Source of the DNA: Clostridiales bacterium
GTDB taxonomy: Bacteria; Bacillota; Clostridia; Saccharofermentanales; Saccharofermentanaceae
Direction: 5' to 3'
Length of the DNA: 47,190 nt
NCBI GenBank assembly: GCA_017620475.1
Contig: JAFZQI010000043.1
Span: forward strand, 1 to 47,190
A program made the position numbers and the translations under genes. Below the pieces are notes generated by a model. That model ran no database searches, was not told where the DNA came from, and saw only the letters and a program-made list of their open reading frames with translations. Shown one piece after another: positions 24,551 through 32,721 of the stretch; the stretch's first letter is position 1, and each line of letters begins with the position of its first letter.

Positions 24551-24599
24551 AAAAGCGGGCGTTGCATGGTTATATGCCATGTGCCGCCCGAGTCTTTTT
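24551..24599. terminator. Probable bidirectional terminator
   Basis: GCGGGCG...GCATGG (24556 onward) pairs with CCATG...CGCCCG (to about 24590) with a small internal loop. A-run and T-run flanks serve both the DUF4253 gene and the convergent gene at 24676. Confidence 0.7.
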
Positions 24600-24675
24600 G
24601 AATATGAGGAAAAATCTTCCTGACCCGCGAACATTTCGCATCCGCTATGTGTTTATAGGATATACGCTAAAAACG

Positions 24676-26214
24676 TTAAGCAATTTTACCGGAAGCTTCA
24701 AGCAATTTTACAATCAGTGCTAATACAAGAAGGGCAATGATCGAGCCCCAGAGAAGGACGCGCTTGATCAGATACAACCCGCCGGCATTACGGATCTCAT
24801 AAATCACCCAGTCATCGCTTGCCACATCACTTTGGCTGCCGCAGTAGGGACAGTTTTTGCTCTTGAACGCATTGAAACTGGCGCCGCAGTTCCGGCACTG
24901 GATCTTCGCAATAGAGAAGTTGGAAGTGATTGGAACATCGGTCCGTCTTCCGGCCTTGATGCGATACACTTCGCGTCCCTTTTTGATCCGGTCACCCAGA
25001 TCACGGGTATTCTCAACATACAGATCACCTGTGACATAGACGTAGTTGCCTTCCTCTTTAACCTTCTTACAGGACATCCATGAGGTAGATTCGCAGTCGA
25101 TCACATTGTCGAATTCTTCTTTAAGATCCCCGCCCTCGTAGAACGGAAGATTTCCGCGGCTGTCGGAGAATACCGCGAGTTTGAAGAGGGAAGAGATCCT
25201 CGAGGAGAATTTTTCGAAGGTAAAATCCGAACTGATTTTCGCCATTTTCCATTCGAACTTCTTCCGGGAATTTCCCACAAAGAGCTGCGGTGCTCCGGTG
25301 GCGATCGAACGTCCCGCTGCGGCAAAGAGAGAGAAGATCCAGATAAAATATCCGAAAAGGGGGCTCATGATGACCATGCCGATGATATAGGCGATGATCC
25401 AGATCGGCGTCAGCTGGATACCGGGAGATCCGGAATACTGTTCCGGACGAAAGTGCGCGCCAAGAGCAAAGATAATCAGGAATAGCGGTATCGTCACGGG
25501 AAGGGCATACAGCCCGTACTTGATGACCTGCTTCCAGACCGGATCCGATTTTGCGGTCGGATCGTACCCGAAGAAGTAATTCGATACTTTCGGATACAGT
25601 TCCGACATCTTAAAAGAAGTGCCGCACTGGCTGCATCCTTCCTGAAGTTCCTTGATCGTGGAGACGGCGCCGCAGTTCGGACAGCAGTATGTGTCCGAGC
25701 TGACATCTTCGCCTGCACGCACATCGACAACGGTCTCGAAGATCGACTGCGGCTCCCTGTGCTTAAAGGTTTTCATGTTGGGGCGGGAAAAGGTCTTTTT
25801 GTGATCGATGTACCCGACAGACCACGAGGTCTCATACTGCCCGTCTTTCCAGGAGCGGACATCATTCAGTCCTTCCTTAAAGTAGGCTCCCGGTTTCATC
25901 TCGTCCTTAAACTGGAGACCTCTATTCGCGATACGTTCTCTCTGAAGTTCCAGACAATACCGGAGTTCACGGTCAGCCGACATCACCTTCGCTCCCGGCT
26001 CGCCGGCGTGCTGTAATTCCTCGCGAAAAACAGCGGCCACCGCGTCTCTTTCTTTCTTCCGGTCGCCTTCACCCGCGAGTATCGCCGACGCTTTTTCCAC
26101 GCTCACGCCGGATGCCAGCGCGATCGCCTCTTCTTCGGTAAGCCAATTCTTATTCGGATTCTGATCGAGATTCTGATCCAGATTCTGTTCCGGATTCGTA
26201 TTATTTCCACTCAT
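24676..26214 (-). CDS. Large zinc-ribbon membrane protein with two ribbons and a Tim44-like region
   Basis: A 512-residue protein. The N-terminus is Asn/Gln-rich with repeated NLDQN units, followed by charged helices. Ribbon 1 lies near residue 175 (CCPNCGA...CSQCGT). Two membrane helices follow (about 232-255 and 272-305). A region starting FSSRISSLFKLAVFSDSRGN and continuing through YVYVTGDLYVENTRD is reminiscent of Tim44-like domains, an assignment I hold loosely. Ribbon 2 (CRNCGA...CPYCGS) follows near 445-465, and a final membrane helix ends the protein (about 485-508). I chose ATG 26214 with GGAG 8 bp upstream; a TTG at 26235 would add seven residues. It is transcribed alone. The function is unknown, but it belongs with the other zinc-ribbon membrane proteins of the window. 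Confidence 0.85.
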   Translation of the reverse strand: MSGNNTNPEQNLDQNLDQNPNKNWLTEEEAIALASGVSVEKASAILAGEGDRKKERDAVAAVFREELQHAGEPGAKVMSADRELRYCLELQRERIANRGLQFKDEMKPGAYFKEGLNDVRSWKDGQYETSWSVGYIDHKKTFSRPNMKTFKHREPQSIFETVVDVRAGEDVSSDTYCCPNCGAVSTIKELQEGCSQCGTSFKMSELYPKVSNYFFGYDPTAKSDPVWKQVIKYGLYALPVTIPLFLIIFALGAHFRPEQYSGSPGIQLTPIWIIAYIIGMVIMSPLFGYFIWIFSLFAAAGRSIATGAPQLFVGNSRKKFEWKMAKISSDFTFEKFSSRISSLFKLAVFSDSRGNLPFYEGGDLKEEFDNVIDCESTSWMSCKKVKEEGNYVYVTGDLYVENTRDLGDRIKKGREVYRIKAGRRTDVPITSNFSIAKIQCRNCGASFNAFKSKNCPYCGSQSDVASDDWVIYEIRNAGGLYLIKRVLLWGSIIALLVLALIVKLLEASGKIA

Positions 26215-26309
26215 ATGCGTATCTCCATACCCCAATGCCCATGTTTACCCTATGTCATTATCTTACCACGTCAGACTCAGTTGACAATATAATGTGCCTC
26301 TTCGACGAA

Positions 26310-27029
26310 TCAATTGCCTTCGATCGGGAAATCGAAACTGATCACATAGTCCGCTACTTTGTTAACTTGTAATGTGCAGGTTTTCCTGTCTTTTTGAAAC
26401 CCTACATACCAGGTGTCTTCATTCTCACCGCTTTTTCTGTTTACATTGATCTCGTAGCCTTCTGACTGGATCCGCTCTACGATGGCTTCCGCCACCTCGA
26501 AGGCATACTCCTTTTCTTCAATGTGCAGCTCCAGGGCGACCCGGCCGGATCCGTCAAAAACAGGATCACACTTCATGCCGGAAAAGACAGAGATCCTGCT
26601 GATATAGCGAATGGTGTCGGAAGAGCCTTCGTAGAAAAACCAGCTGAAATCGTCATCCTTTTTCCTGTTTTCGAATAGTTTACAGCCATCTGTGATGACC
26701 TTTTCGTAAAAGTCCTCGCTGTACATACCTTCTTCTACAAGGGTTGCTTTCCAGAGATCCTCGACGATCTCCTCCGTGGTCATCCCGTCCAGACGGAGAA
26801 TGATCGAATCGCCGGTGACCGGCTTTTCTTTCTCTTCGCCCATCACACCTTTCACGTCTTCCGGATCCGTTGTATCGTTATCGGTGAGACCATTTACCGG
26901 GACCGGATCCGTGGTCGTCTGTTTTTCCCTCTGAGTATCCTTTTTGTTTAAGGAACAACCGGTTGCTCCTGCGAGGATTCCTGCCATAACAACTGCCGCG
27001 ATGATTTTGATGATTGCTTTCGTTTTCAT
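26310..27029 (-). CDS. Lipoprotein paralogous to the outer domain of the adjacent sigma factor
   Basis: A 239-residue protein. Residues 1-24 form a lipoprotein signal peptide with lipobox ATGC and lipidated Cys25. A Thr/Asp/Glu-rich linker (30-75) leads to a domain (76-239) that aligns with residues 313-472 of the neighbouring sigma protein. Shared landmarks are MTTEE.VE.LWK.T (MTVEECVENIWKTT in the sigma protein), the CDP.F motif, then EGYEI and DYVI at the end. I chose ATG 27029 because it follows AAAGG at a workable distance and gives a classic signal peptide. The gene has its own copy of the sigma gene's promoter at 27056-27104. It probably sits on the outer face of the membrane and may compete with or inform the sigma protein's own outer domain; that is inference. 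Confidence 0.88.
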   Translation of the reverse strand: MKTKAIIKIIAAVVMAGILAGATGCSLNKKDTQREKQTTTDPVPVNGLTDNDTTDPEDVKGVMGEEKEKPVTGDSIILRLDGMTTEEIVEDLWKATLVEEGMYSEDFYEKVITDGCKLFENRKKDDDFSWFFYEGSSDTIRYISRISVFSGMKCDPVFDGSGRVALELHIEEKEYAFEVAEAIVERIQSEGYEINVNRKSGENEDTWYVGFQKDRKTCTLQVNKVADYVISFDFPIEGN

Positions 27030-27055
27030 AATTTCCATCCTTTCTTGCGTACTGA

Positions 27056-27104
27056 TATCCACATCTGCCCTATAGACGAATAACGGATGCAAATTATTGG
27101 ATGG
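27056..27104 (-). promoter_or_regulatory. Two-block promoter of the lipoprotein gene, matching the sigma gene's promoter
   Basis: Reading the - strand: CCATCCAATAA, 15 bp after its end CGTCTATAGGGCAGATG, then TGGATA. The blocks and the 15-bp gap are the same as at 28562-28610. The CGTC core is typical of ECF sigma -10 boxes. Confidence 0.82.
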
Positions 27105-27125
27105 TTTGAGAAAATTTTTTGCAGA

Positions 27126-28544
27126 TTATTTTCCGATGAGCGGGATGTTCATTTCGATGACATAATCCGTCAGGCAATATGCCCGCATACTAAAGGTTCT
27201 TTCGTTTCCCTGGAAGTCGATATATCTCATATCCACACCACTTCCGCTTTCACTTTTGATTTCGTACCCTTCCTCCTGGTACTGCTCGATGATCTTTTCT
27301 AACAATTCTTCGGTAAACGCCTCATCTTCAAAATGCATCATCAGATGGACATAGGAATACTCATCGTTTCCTTCAAAAGTCGGATCACACTCGTCTTTCG
27401 AGTACACTTCAATTGTGGTAATAAAGCGTTTGGCATCGTCTCTGTCAAATACCCAGGCAAACTTGTCATCCGTAAGCAAGTAAGACTTTTCCGGCTTGAT
27501 GATATTCTCGGAATACTCATCTCTTGTCATGCCGGTATACACATTGGTGGTCTTCCAGATGTTCTCGACACACTCCTCCACGGTCATATCATCCATGCAG
27601 ACATGGATGGAAGCGTCCGAAACAACTCCGGATGGTTCTGCATGATGGGTGACTTTGTTATCCGGAGCAGTGATGAATCCCTCTTCCCCGTCATTTTTCC
27701 CGCGTCCGTCGTTTTCCTCCGTTATACGCGCATTCTTATCACTCTTTCCAGAAGAGGAATTCTTGTGAGCATATCCTACGGAGACCCCGATTATGGCGCC
27801 GGCGGCAACAACGGCGATGAGGCTTCCGATGATCGCTTTCTTTATCGTGCCTGCTGCCCCTTTTTTCACGGCTTCAGCAGCAACGGTGGCCGTGGCTTCT
27901 CCCGCGGCAGCCTCAGTAGATGCGGACAGTTGGCTGAGTAAAGAAGCGGGCATGGGCTTGAATAGCACCTGTTCCGCTTCTTTTGTAAAAAGACTCGTTA
28001 AGAACGGCACGACCATAAACAGCTTCGTATCATTATCTTTCTCATATTTCTCGACCTCCTTCTTGATTTTCTTCTTGGCGTAGTTAAGACGCCACAGAAC
28101 AGTTCCTTGGGGAACGCCAAGAACTTCGGAGATCTCTTTTGTCGTCATTTCATCAAAATAGTAGAGAATGAGTGTTTTCCTGATCTCTTCCGACAAAGAC
28201 TTCTCGATGATGTCCATGATCACTTTTCTCATCTCGGCCGATTCGACGAGGGAGTCCGGGAGAAAATCCTCGGGAACATCCTCGACATTCTCGAAGAATT
28301 CGTCCTCCACATTGACCGTCTTCGTCAGCTTGATCCGGTCCAGACACTTATTGGCCGCCGTCTTTTTCAGCCAGGCATTCACCTTGCTCTTATCGGCGAT
28401 CGTGTCATAGGACTTGATCAGAGAAAGGAAAGTTTCCTGCACGATATCTTCGGCATCGGCCTCGTTCTTAAGAAAAGACATGGCCGTCCAGTACACCGCG
28501 CGGTACGATTCGTTGTAGATCTTTTCGAGTTCCTGGTTTGTCAT
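27126..28544 (-). CDS. ECF-type sigma factor with membrane anchor and extracytoplasmic domain
   Basis: A 472-residue protein. Residues 8-75 are sigma region 2 (AMSFLKNEADAEDIVQETFL, then VNAWLKKTAANKCLDRIK). Residues 108-165 are region 4 with the helix-turn-helix MTTKEISEVLGVPQGTVLWR. A linker with Ala-rich helix follows, then one membrane helix (236-257), a Ser/Lys/Asp-rich spacer and an outer domain (313-472). Normal ECF factors are about 160-200 residues and are held by a separate anti-sigma factor; here no anti-sigma gene is present and the sensor is fused in cis. The outer domain recurs as the lipoprotein at 26310-27029. Start: ATG 28544 with AGGAGG 8 bp upstream. It has the same promoter as the lipoprotein gene, so it likely activates both. 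Confidence 0.93.
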   Translation of the reverse strand: MTNQELEKIYNESYRAVYWTAMSFLKNEADAEDIVQETFLSLIKSYDTIADKSKVNAWLKKTAANKCLDRIKLTKTVNVEDEFFENVEDVPEDFLPDSLVESAEMRKVIMDIIEKSLSEEIRKTLILYYFDEMTTKEISEVLGVPQGTVLWRLNYAKKKIKKEVEKYEKDNDTKLFMVVPFLTSLFTKEAEQVLFKPMPASLLSQLSASTEAAAGEATATVAAEAVKKGAAGTIKKAIIGSLIAVVAAGAIIGVSVGYAHKNSSSGKSDKNARITEENDGRGKNDGEEGFITAPDNKVTHHAEPSGVVSDASIHVCMDDMTVEECVENIWKTTNVYTGMTRDEYSENIIKPEKSYLLTDDKFAWVFDRDDAKRFITTIEVYSKDECDPTFEGNDEYSYVHLMMHFEDEAFTEELLEKIIEQYQEEGYEIKSESGSGVDMRYIDFQGNERTFSMRAYCLTDYVIEMNIPLIGK

Positions 28545-28561
28545 GTTAATAGCCTCCTGTT

Positions 28562-28610
28562 TATCCGCATCTGCCCTATAGACGAATGACGGAAGAGGTT
28601 TATTGGGTGG
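28562..28610 (-). promoter_or_regulatory. Two-block promoter of the sigma factor gene
   Basis: Reading the - strand: CCACCCAATAA, 15 bp, CGTCTATAGGGCAGATG, then CGGATA. It begins about 65 bp before the sigma ATG. Matching sequence and spacing at the lipoprotein gene suggest recognition by this same sigma factor. Confidence 0.82.
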
Positions 28611-28636
28611 AAAGAGAAATAGTTTTTCATTTTTTT

Positions 28637-29809
28637 CTATCTTACTTCCCCATCGAAAAGGCCTGAGCGGCGTTCGAGCACGATATTCTTGATCAGGTAC
28701 ACGATCGATGCAGCAACGATGGTGCCGGCAAGAACGGCGGGCAGGTAGGCGTAGATGCCGTAGTGCTTATAAATGAAGTAGAACTTATTGCAGATGAGGT
28801 AATTGAGCATGATGGTCTCAAGCGAGATTTTACCTAGGAACTTCAAAATCGGATTTCCGAACTTGAAGCGTGAGATCAGCGCCACGATGAGGAGAATGAA
28901 CAATATCTCAAAGACGGTTTCGACCGAAAGACCGGTGAGTTTATCCAATATCGGATGCTTCGAGTCGTAGTATTCCGTCCAGTAGATCGAGTGAATGATG
29001 AGGTCTCTGTGAATAAAGTCCATGATCACGAAAAGAATGGAGGAGGCGATGAGGATCGAAGTGAACGCTCCACGGATGATTCTATTGATCCGCTCCTCTT
29101 TATATGCGTAAAGCATTCCTAACGGGAACATTAGGATCGTGTTGTACCACCATTCTCCTTTGAACCAGTATGACATGATGACCGATTCCGCGTGACCGGA
29201 CAAGATTCCGATCACCATCATGACAAGGACGACGCCGGTCATTATAAGGATTCCGGTCAGAGGCTTTTTGACGCGGGAGAAGACGATACGGAACATGACA
29301 TAAAGGAGCATGATCTCGACGGCGAACCACATCTGGTTATTGATGAGGAACAAGCCGAAGAAACTGCAGATGACTTCCACAAAATCAAAGCTTTTGCCGG
29401 TCTGTATATTCGTTATGATCGCATCGGTCAGGTAGATATAGTTACAGATAAAGAAGGGAACGAGAACGGTAAAGATCCTTCTTTTCATGAAGCCCTTGAG
29501 GTAGGTGGGATCCGTCATCCATCTCTTCAGAAGACCGAATCCTGAACAGAAGAAGAAGAAGGCCACCGCCAGAATGCCGTAGTAATAGTAATCGAAGAAC
29601 GGGCTCATCGCATGGAAGTAGACACCGAAATGATCAAGCGTGATCACGGTCTGGTGGAAGATGATAAAAATGGCAAGAAGGCCCTGCATTTCCTTGCTGA
29701 TCACTCTGCCGAAAAACGGCGTGTCATCAGAAGGGCGCAAGGATGCATTCGGCAGCAGCAACAGCCCCAGGAAAGCTATACTGATATAAAATGTGACCGT
29801 AAAACTCAC
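28637..29809 (-). CDS. Acyltransferase-3 family membrane protein
   Basis: A 390-residue protein with about ten hydrophobic segments. The family motif appears as SKEMQGLLAIFIIFHQTV with the likely catalytic His in FHQ, then FFFFCSGFGLLKRW and KGFMKRRIFTVLVPFF. Landmarks LINNQMWFAVEI, WFKGEWWYN and FKFGNPILKFLGKISLE are shared with the first acyltransferase domain of the 1028-residue protein at 33817-36903, so they are paralogs. Such proteins move acyl groups across the membrane onto sugars or cell-wall polymers; the acceptor is unknown. Start: GTG 29809, with GGAG 9 bp upstream that overlaps the stop of the XRE gene, so the two form an operon. Confidence 0.9.
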   Translation of the reverse strand: MSFTVTFYISIAFLGLLLLPNASLRPSDDTPFFGRVISKEMQGLLAIFIIFHQTVITLDHFGVYFHAMSPFFDYYYYGILAVAFFFFCSGFGLLKRWMTDPTYLKGFMKRRIFTVLVPFFICNYIYLTDAIITNIQTGKSFDFVEVICSFFGLFLINNQMWFAVEIMLLYVMFRIVFSRVKKPLTGILIMTGVVLVMMVIGILSGHAESVIMSYWFKGEWWYNTILMFPLGMLYAYKEERINRIIRGAFTSILIASSILFVIMDFIHRDLIIHSIYWTEYYDSKHPILDKLTGLSVETVFEILFILLIVALISRFKFGNPILKFLGKISLETIMLNYLICNKFYFIYKHYGIYAYLPAVLAGTIVAASIVYLIKNIVLERRSGLFDGEVR

Positions 29810-29822
29810 CTTTTTGTACTCC

Positions 29823-30215
29823 TTATGCCCTTAATAAACTTATGACGTTCAACGTCAGTGATAAGAGAAGCAGCAACGCCACGATCAGTATGATGATGAT
29901 CAGCCGGCTCCTCTCCTTCTTGTGCCGGATCTCTTCGTCACTTAATTCGACAGAAGCATTGACGAGCATTTGCGCTTCTTCCCGCGAGATCGTGTCCGTT
30001 TCTTCCTGACGCTCACCCGCTAAGATCTCCATGATGGAGACGCCGAGAATTTCCGAAATAGGTTCAAGTAATGAGATATCCGGGAAACTTAGACCTCGTT
30101 CCCATTTCGATACGGCTTTGTCCGTGACATGCAAAGCATCCGCAAGCTGTTTCTGGGTAAGTCCCTTCTCCTTGCGAAGCTCTGTGATCAATTGTCCTGT
30201 CCGTTCTTTGTCCAT
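29823..30215 (-). CDS. XRE-family regulator with C-terminal membrane helix
   Basis: A 130-residue protein. Residues 9-65 form a Cro/CI-type helix-turn-helix (ELRKEKGLTQKQLADALHVT, then AVSKWERGLSFPDISLLEPI). A charged helix follows (70-103), then one hydrophobic segment (104-127) at the C-terminus, so this DNA-binding protein is probably tethered to the membrane. That form is common in Firmicutes. It directly precedes the acyltransferase gene (13-bp gap) and probably regulates the pair. The start ATG 30215 has GAGG only 2-3 bp upstream, which is close, but the motif start fits. Confidence 0.9.
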   Translation of the reverse strand: MDKERTGQLITELRKEKGLTQKQLADALHVTDKAVSKWERGLSFPDISLLEPISEILGVSIMEILAGERQEETDTISREEAQMLVNASVELSDEEIRHKKERSRLIIIILIVALLLLLSLTLNVISLLRA

Positions 30216-30386
30216 ATCCTCATCCGCCGTATCTTTGTAAAAAGTATAGGAGATTCCATTTCTTTATTCAAGTGAACTGGATTCTAGGGGACAGAACAGA
30301 TTTCTGCCGGATCTTCTCCTGATTTATATCATCATTTATGCTCTCCTCCTTATCCATCTCTTTCATCAAATAATACGATCTTCACA

Positions 30387-31598
30387 TTATCCATCAGTGC
30401 TTTTCATACTGTATCGGACCGATTCATATAGGGAAGTCAGTTCGGAAATGGACGGATCTCCCTTTTCTTTTAGGGCTGACTTGATCTGTTCAGGTGTATA
30501 GGAAGGATCGATCCGGGTACCGGAACGGATTGCCTTCTGGACGGTCTTATAGTACTTTTTCCGAATCTCGCGCTCATAACCGTCACCGAAATCTTTCATG
30601 AAAGATCGGGGTTCTTCTTCCTCGTAGATCTCCTCGATGATGTCGACAACTGCATCATCGGAGGCTTTGATTCTCTCCATTGGACCTTCCATATGAAACT
30701 TTTTGAGAAACAGGCAGAATGCCTTGAAGACAGTAGCAAGGAAGACACAAGCGATTACGACGGCAAATACCACAAAGAGGATCTGGACGAAGAAAGGCTC
30801 CTCTCCGTTTCCGCCATCGTCTTTCGGAGCGATGAGCTTTTCGTTCGGGTCGCTGTCGCCCTCTGCGGGCAGGAGCCGTCTGAAGAATCTTCCGATCATC
30901 ACGATGAAGGAGCGCAGGGCGGAGAGGATCGTGCTGATCGGAATCGTGTTCAGGATCAGAAGTGCCAGAATAATCCCGCCGGAAATGAAAACGATGGTCA
31001 TGTAGTTTTGCCGTTTGGCCTGTCTGACTGACCGGGCACCGGATTGGGCGTTGTGGGAATACTTCGTGTCGAATGTATAGATCTGTCTGGCAGCGAGAAA
31101 CACGCATACGATAAGAAGAGCATGAAGAATAACGACTTGACGGAGCGTACCGACCGTGATAACAAACAGTATCAGATGCAAAGCGATTGAGGCGATAAAT
31201 ATGTCGTAGGTAATGTCGGAAATCGAGGCGATCCGGAAACGCCAGAGCATGGAGTAGCCCAGATTTGCCACAGCCATAACGCCTAGATAAATGAGACTTT
31301 CCGTGATGTTTTTTCTGCCTCCCTGTGTCAGTATCGCGGACATGATAAATAGATACCCCGCCACCGGGAGCACATGCAGCAGAAACATGGGTAGAAGCCT
31401 GATGCGAATTCGCCGTATGAACACGAAGAGTTCGGTTAGGAGAATGACCGAAAACAGATGCAGTGTGCTTACATCGGCAATCTTTTCATAGAGTACGGAC
31501 ATACGTACGACGGTCAAAACCGAAAACGCGAAAATCAGGGACGCGAAAAGATCGATAATCAGCTGATGGGATACAAAACGGGATTTCTTCTCAGTCAT
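30387..31598 (-). CDS. Polytopic membrane protein of the MoxR-DUF58 operon (DUF4129-like C-terminus)
   Basis: A 403-residue protein with about six hydrophobic segments in residues 10-235, a Pro/Asp/Gly loop, another membrane segment near 272-295, and a cytoplasmic C-terminal region ending YKTVQKAIRSGTRIDP, SALKEKGDPSISELTSLYESVRYS. That end resembles the DUF4129 region of TgpA-type proteins, where it follows a transglutaminase domain; no transglutaminase core (Cys-His-Asp) is visible here. Its ATG overlaps the DUF58 gene by 8 bp. In MoxR systems the membrane protein is thought to be the client or anchor for the ATPase and DUF58 protein. The assignment is by position and a modest resemblance. 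Confidence 0.8.
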   Translation of the reverse strand: MTEKKSRFVSHQLIIDLFASLIFAFSVLTVVRMSVLYEKIADVSTLHLFSVILLTELFVFIRRIRIRLLPMFLLHVLPVAGYLFIMSAILTQGGRKNITESLIYLGVMAVANLGYSMLWRFRIASISDITYDIFIASIALHLILFVITVGTLRQVVILHALLIVCVFLAARQIYTFDTKYSHNAQSGARSVRQAKRQNYMTIVFISGGIILALLILNTIPISTILSALRSFIVMIGRFFRRLLPAEGDSDPNEKLIAPKDDGGNGEEPFFVQILFVVFAVVIACVFLATVFKAFCLFLKKFHMEGPMERIKASDDAVVDIIEEIYEEEEPRSFMKDFGDGYEREIRKKYYKTVQKAIRSGTRIDPSYTPEQIKSALKEKGDPSISELTSLYESVRYSMKSTDG

Positions 31599-32721
31599 GG
31601 CCTACCGTCTCCCATCTGTAGTATTGGTCCGTCAGCTCTCTCTCGATGTTGACTTCCTGGGAGAGACGATAGCAGGGCATCACCCAGAGAAGGGAAGATC
31701 GAAGGGGCAGAATATTGATTAGGCTTTCTTGAAAAGAACTGTCATTTCTTGGTGAGATGATGACCGTGAAATCATCAGAACGGACTTGCACGATATGGGA
31801 TTCCAGAATACCGGCAAACGGAAGCACTTCGTTATTTAAGTCGATACGGGCAAGTTCCCCGCCACGTTGCGGCATGTCGGCCACATTGGAAGATGGTTCC
31901 ATGGAAACGGGAAGACCGGTCAGGATATCTTTTCCATTAGTATAAAGGGAACAGGGGATTCCGGCTTCGCAAAGCTGCAGCATATAGGAATATGCAAGAC
32001 TGATGGATTTTTCCAAAAGAAAATCCGAATGTTTCCGGTTATAGCATTCCAGATTCAAAAGAATGGTTACCTGGCGCATGGAAGTCGAGGCATTTTGGTT
32101 GACCATAAAATCCCCGCTGCGGGCGGTGGCGGTCCAATTAATGGTCTTTATCGGGTCCCATGGCTGGTATTCCCGGATTCCGGAAAAAGAAACGGGGTCG
32201 GTCAGAAGTGTCCGGCGCTGCTGGATGTCACTGAAAGTAATGGACATCAAGGAATGTAGTTCGCCGACATCAACTTCTTCCGGCAGAATCGTGATGTTGG
32301 AAGAGTTATCGAAATCCCGGGTGAACTTCTCGATAAGGAGAAGATCGGAGGTGGTGATATTTACACGGGCAAAAGAGTAATAACCGCGTTTCATGCACTT
32401 GGCCTTGATACGGCGCGTATGGCGGGAAAAAGGCTTCATGGTGAGCATATCTTCACGGTACAGAAGGTCGGACCTGGTGGTGTTCGTCATGTCCAGAAAC
32501 TCCAGAGAAACCGGGGATTCAAACTTCAGCAAAAGAAAAGGAAGCGGCGTACGCTTGTTGTTTTGTGCAGTCTCTACGACCTCGATGATCTCGCCGAACC
32601 GGGCCAGATCGGTGGAAAAATGCACATCTAAACTCAGATCATCCAAGGCGTGTAAGCGATAGATGAGCAGTTCAACAGCGGCCATTATGGCCAGCAGGAT
32701 CAAAAAGATCAGAAGTGTCAT
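31591..32721 (-). CDS. DUF58 domain protein, partner of MoxR
   Basis: A 376-residue protein. Residues 1-20 form a hydrophobic anchor. The DUF58 core motif is clear: VSFSGIREYQPWDPIKTINW, then TATARSGDFMVNQ (about residues 175-210), and the von Willebrand A-like fold continues with VTILLNLE. DUF58 proteins occur next to MoxR ATPases across bacteria and are thought to act as adaptors in envelope-related chaperone systems. Its start ATG overlaps the MoxR stop (ATGA at 32718-32721), and its end overlaps the next gene, so all three are translationally coupled. Confidence 0.93.
   Translation of the reverse strand: MTLLIFLILLAIMAAVELLIYRLHALDDLSLDVHFSTDLARFGEIIEVVETAQNNKRTPLPFLLLKFESPVSLEFLDMTNTTRSDLLYREDMLTMKPFSRHTRRIKAKCMKRGYYSFARVNITTSDLLLIEKFTRDFDNSSNITILPEEVDVGELHSLMSITFSDIQQRRTLLTDPVSFSGIREYQPWDPIKTINWTATARSGDFMVNQNASTSMRQVTILLNLECYNRKHSDFLLEKSISLAYSYMLQLCEAGIPCSLYTNGKDILTGLPVSMEPSSNVADMPQRGGELARIDLNNEVLPFAGILESHIVQVRSDDFTVIISPRNDSSFQESLINILPLRSSLLWVMPCYRLSQEVNIERELTDQYYRWETVGHD

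Noticed and set aside
27126..28544. Reading the sigma protein as two genes fused by an assembly error
   Set aside because: The frame is continuous through a normal linker and a clear membrane helix, and the downstream lipoprotein shows the outer domain is a genuine family.
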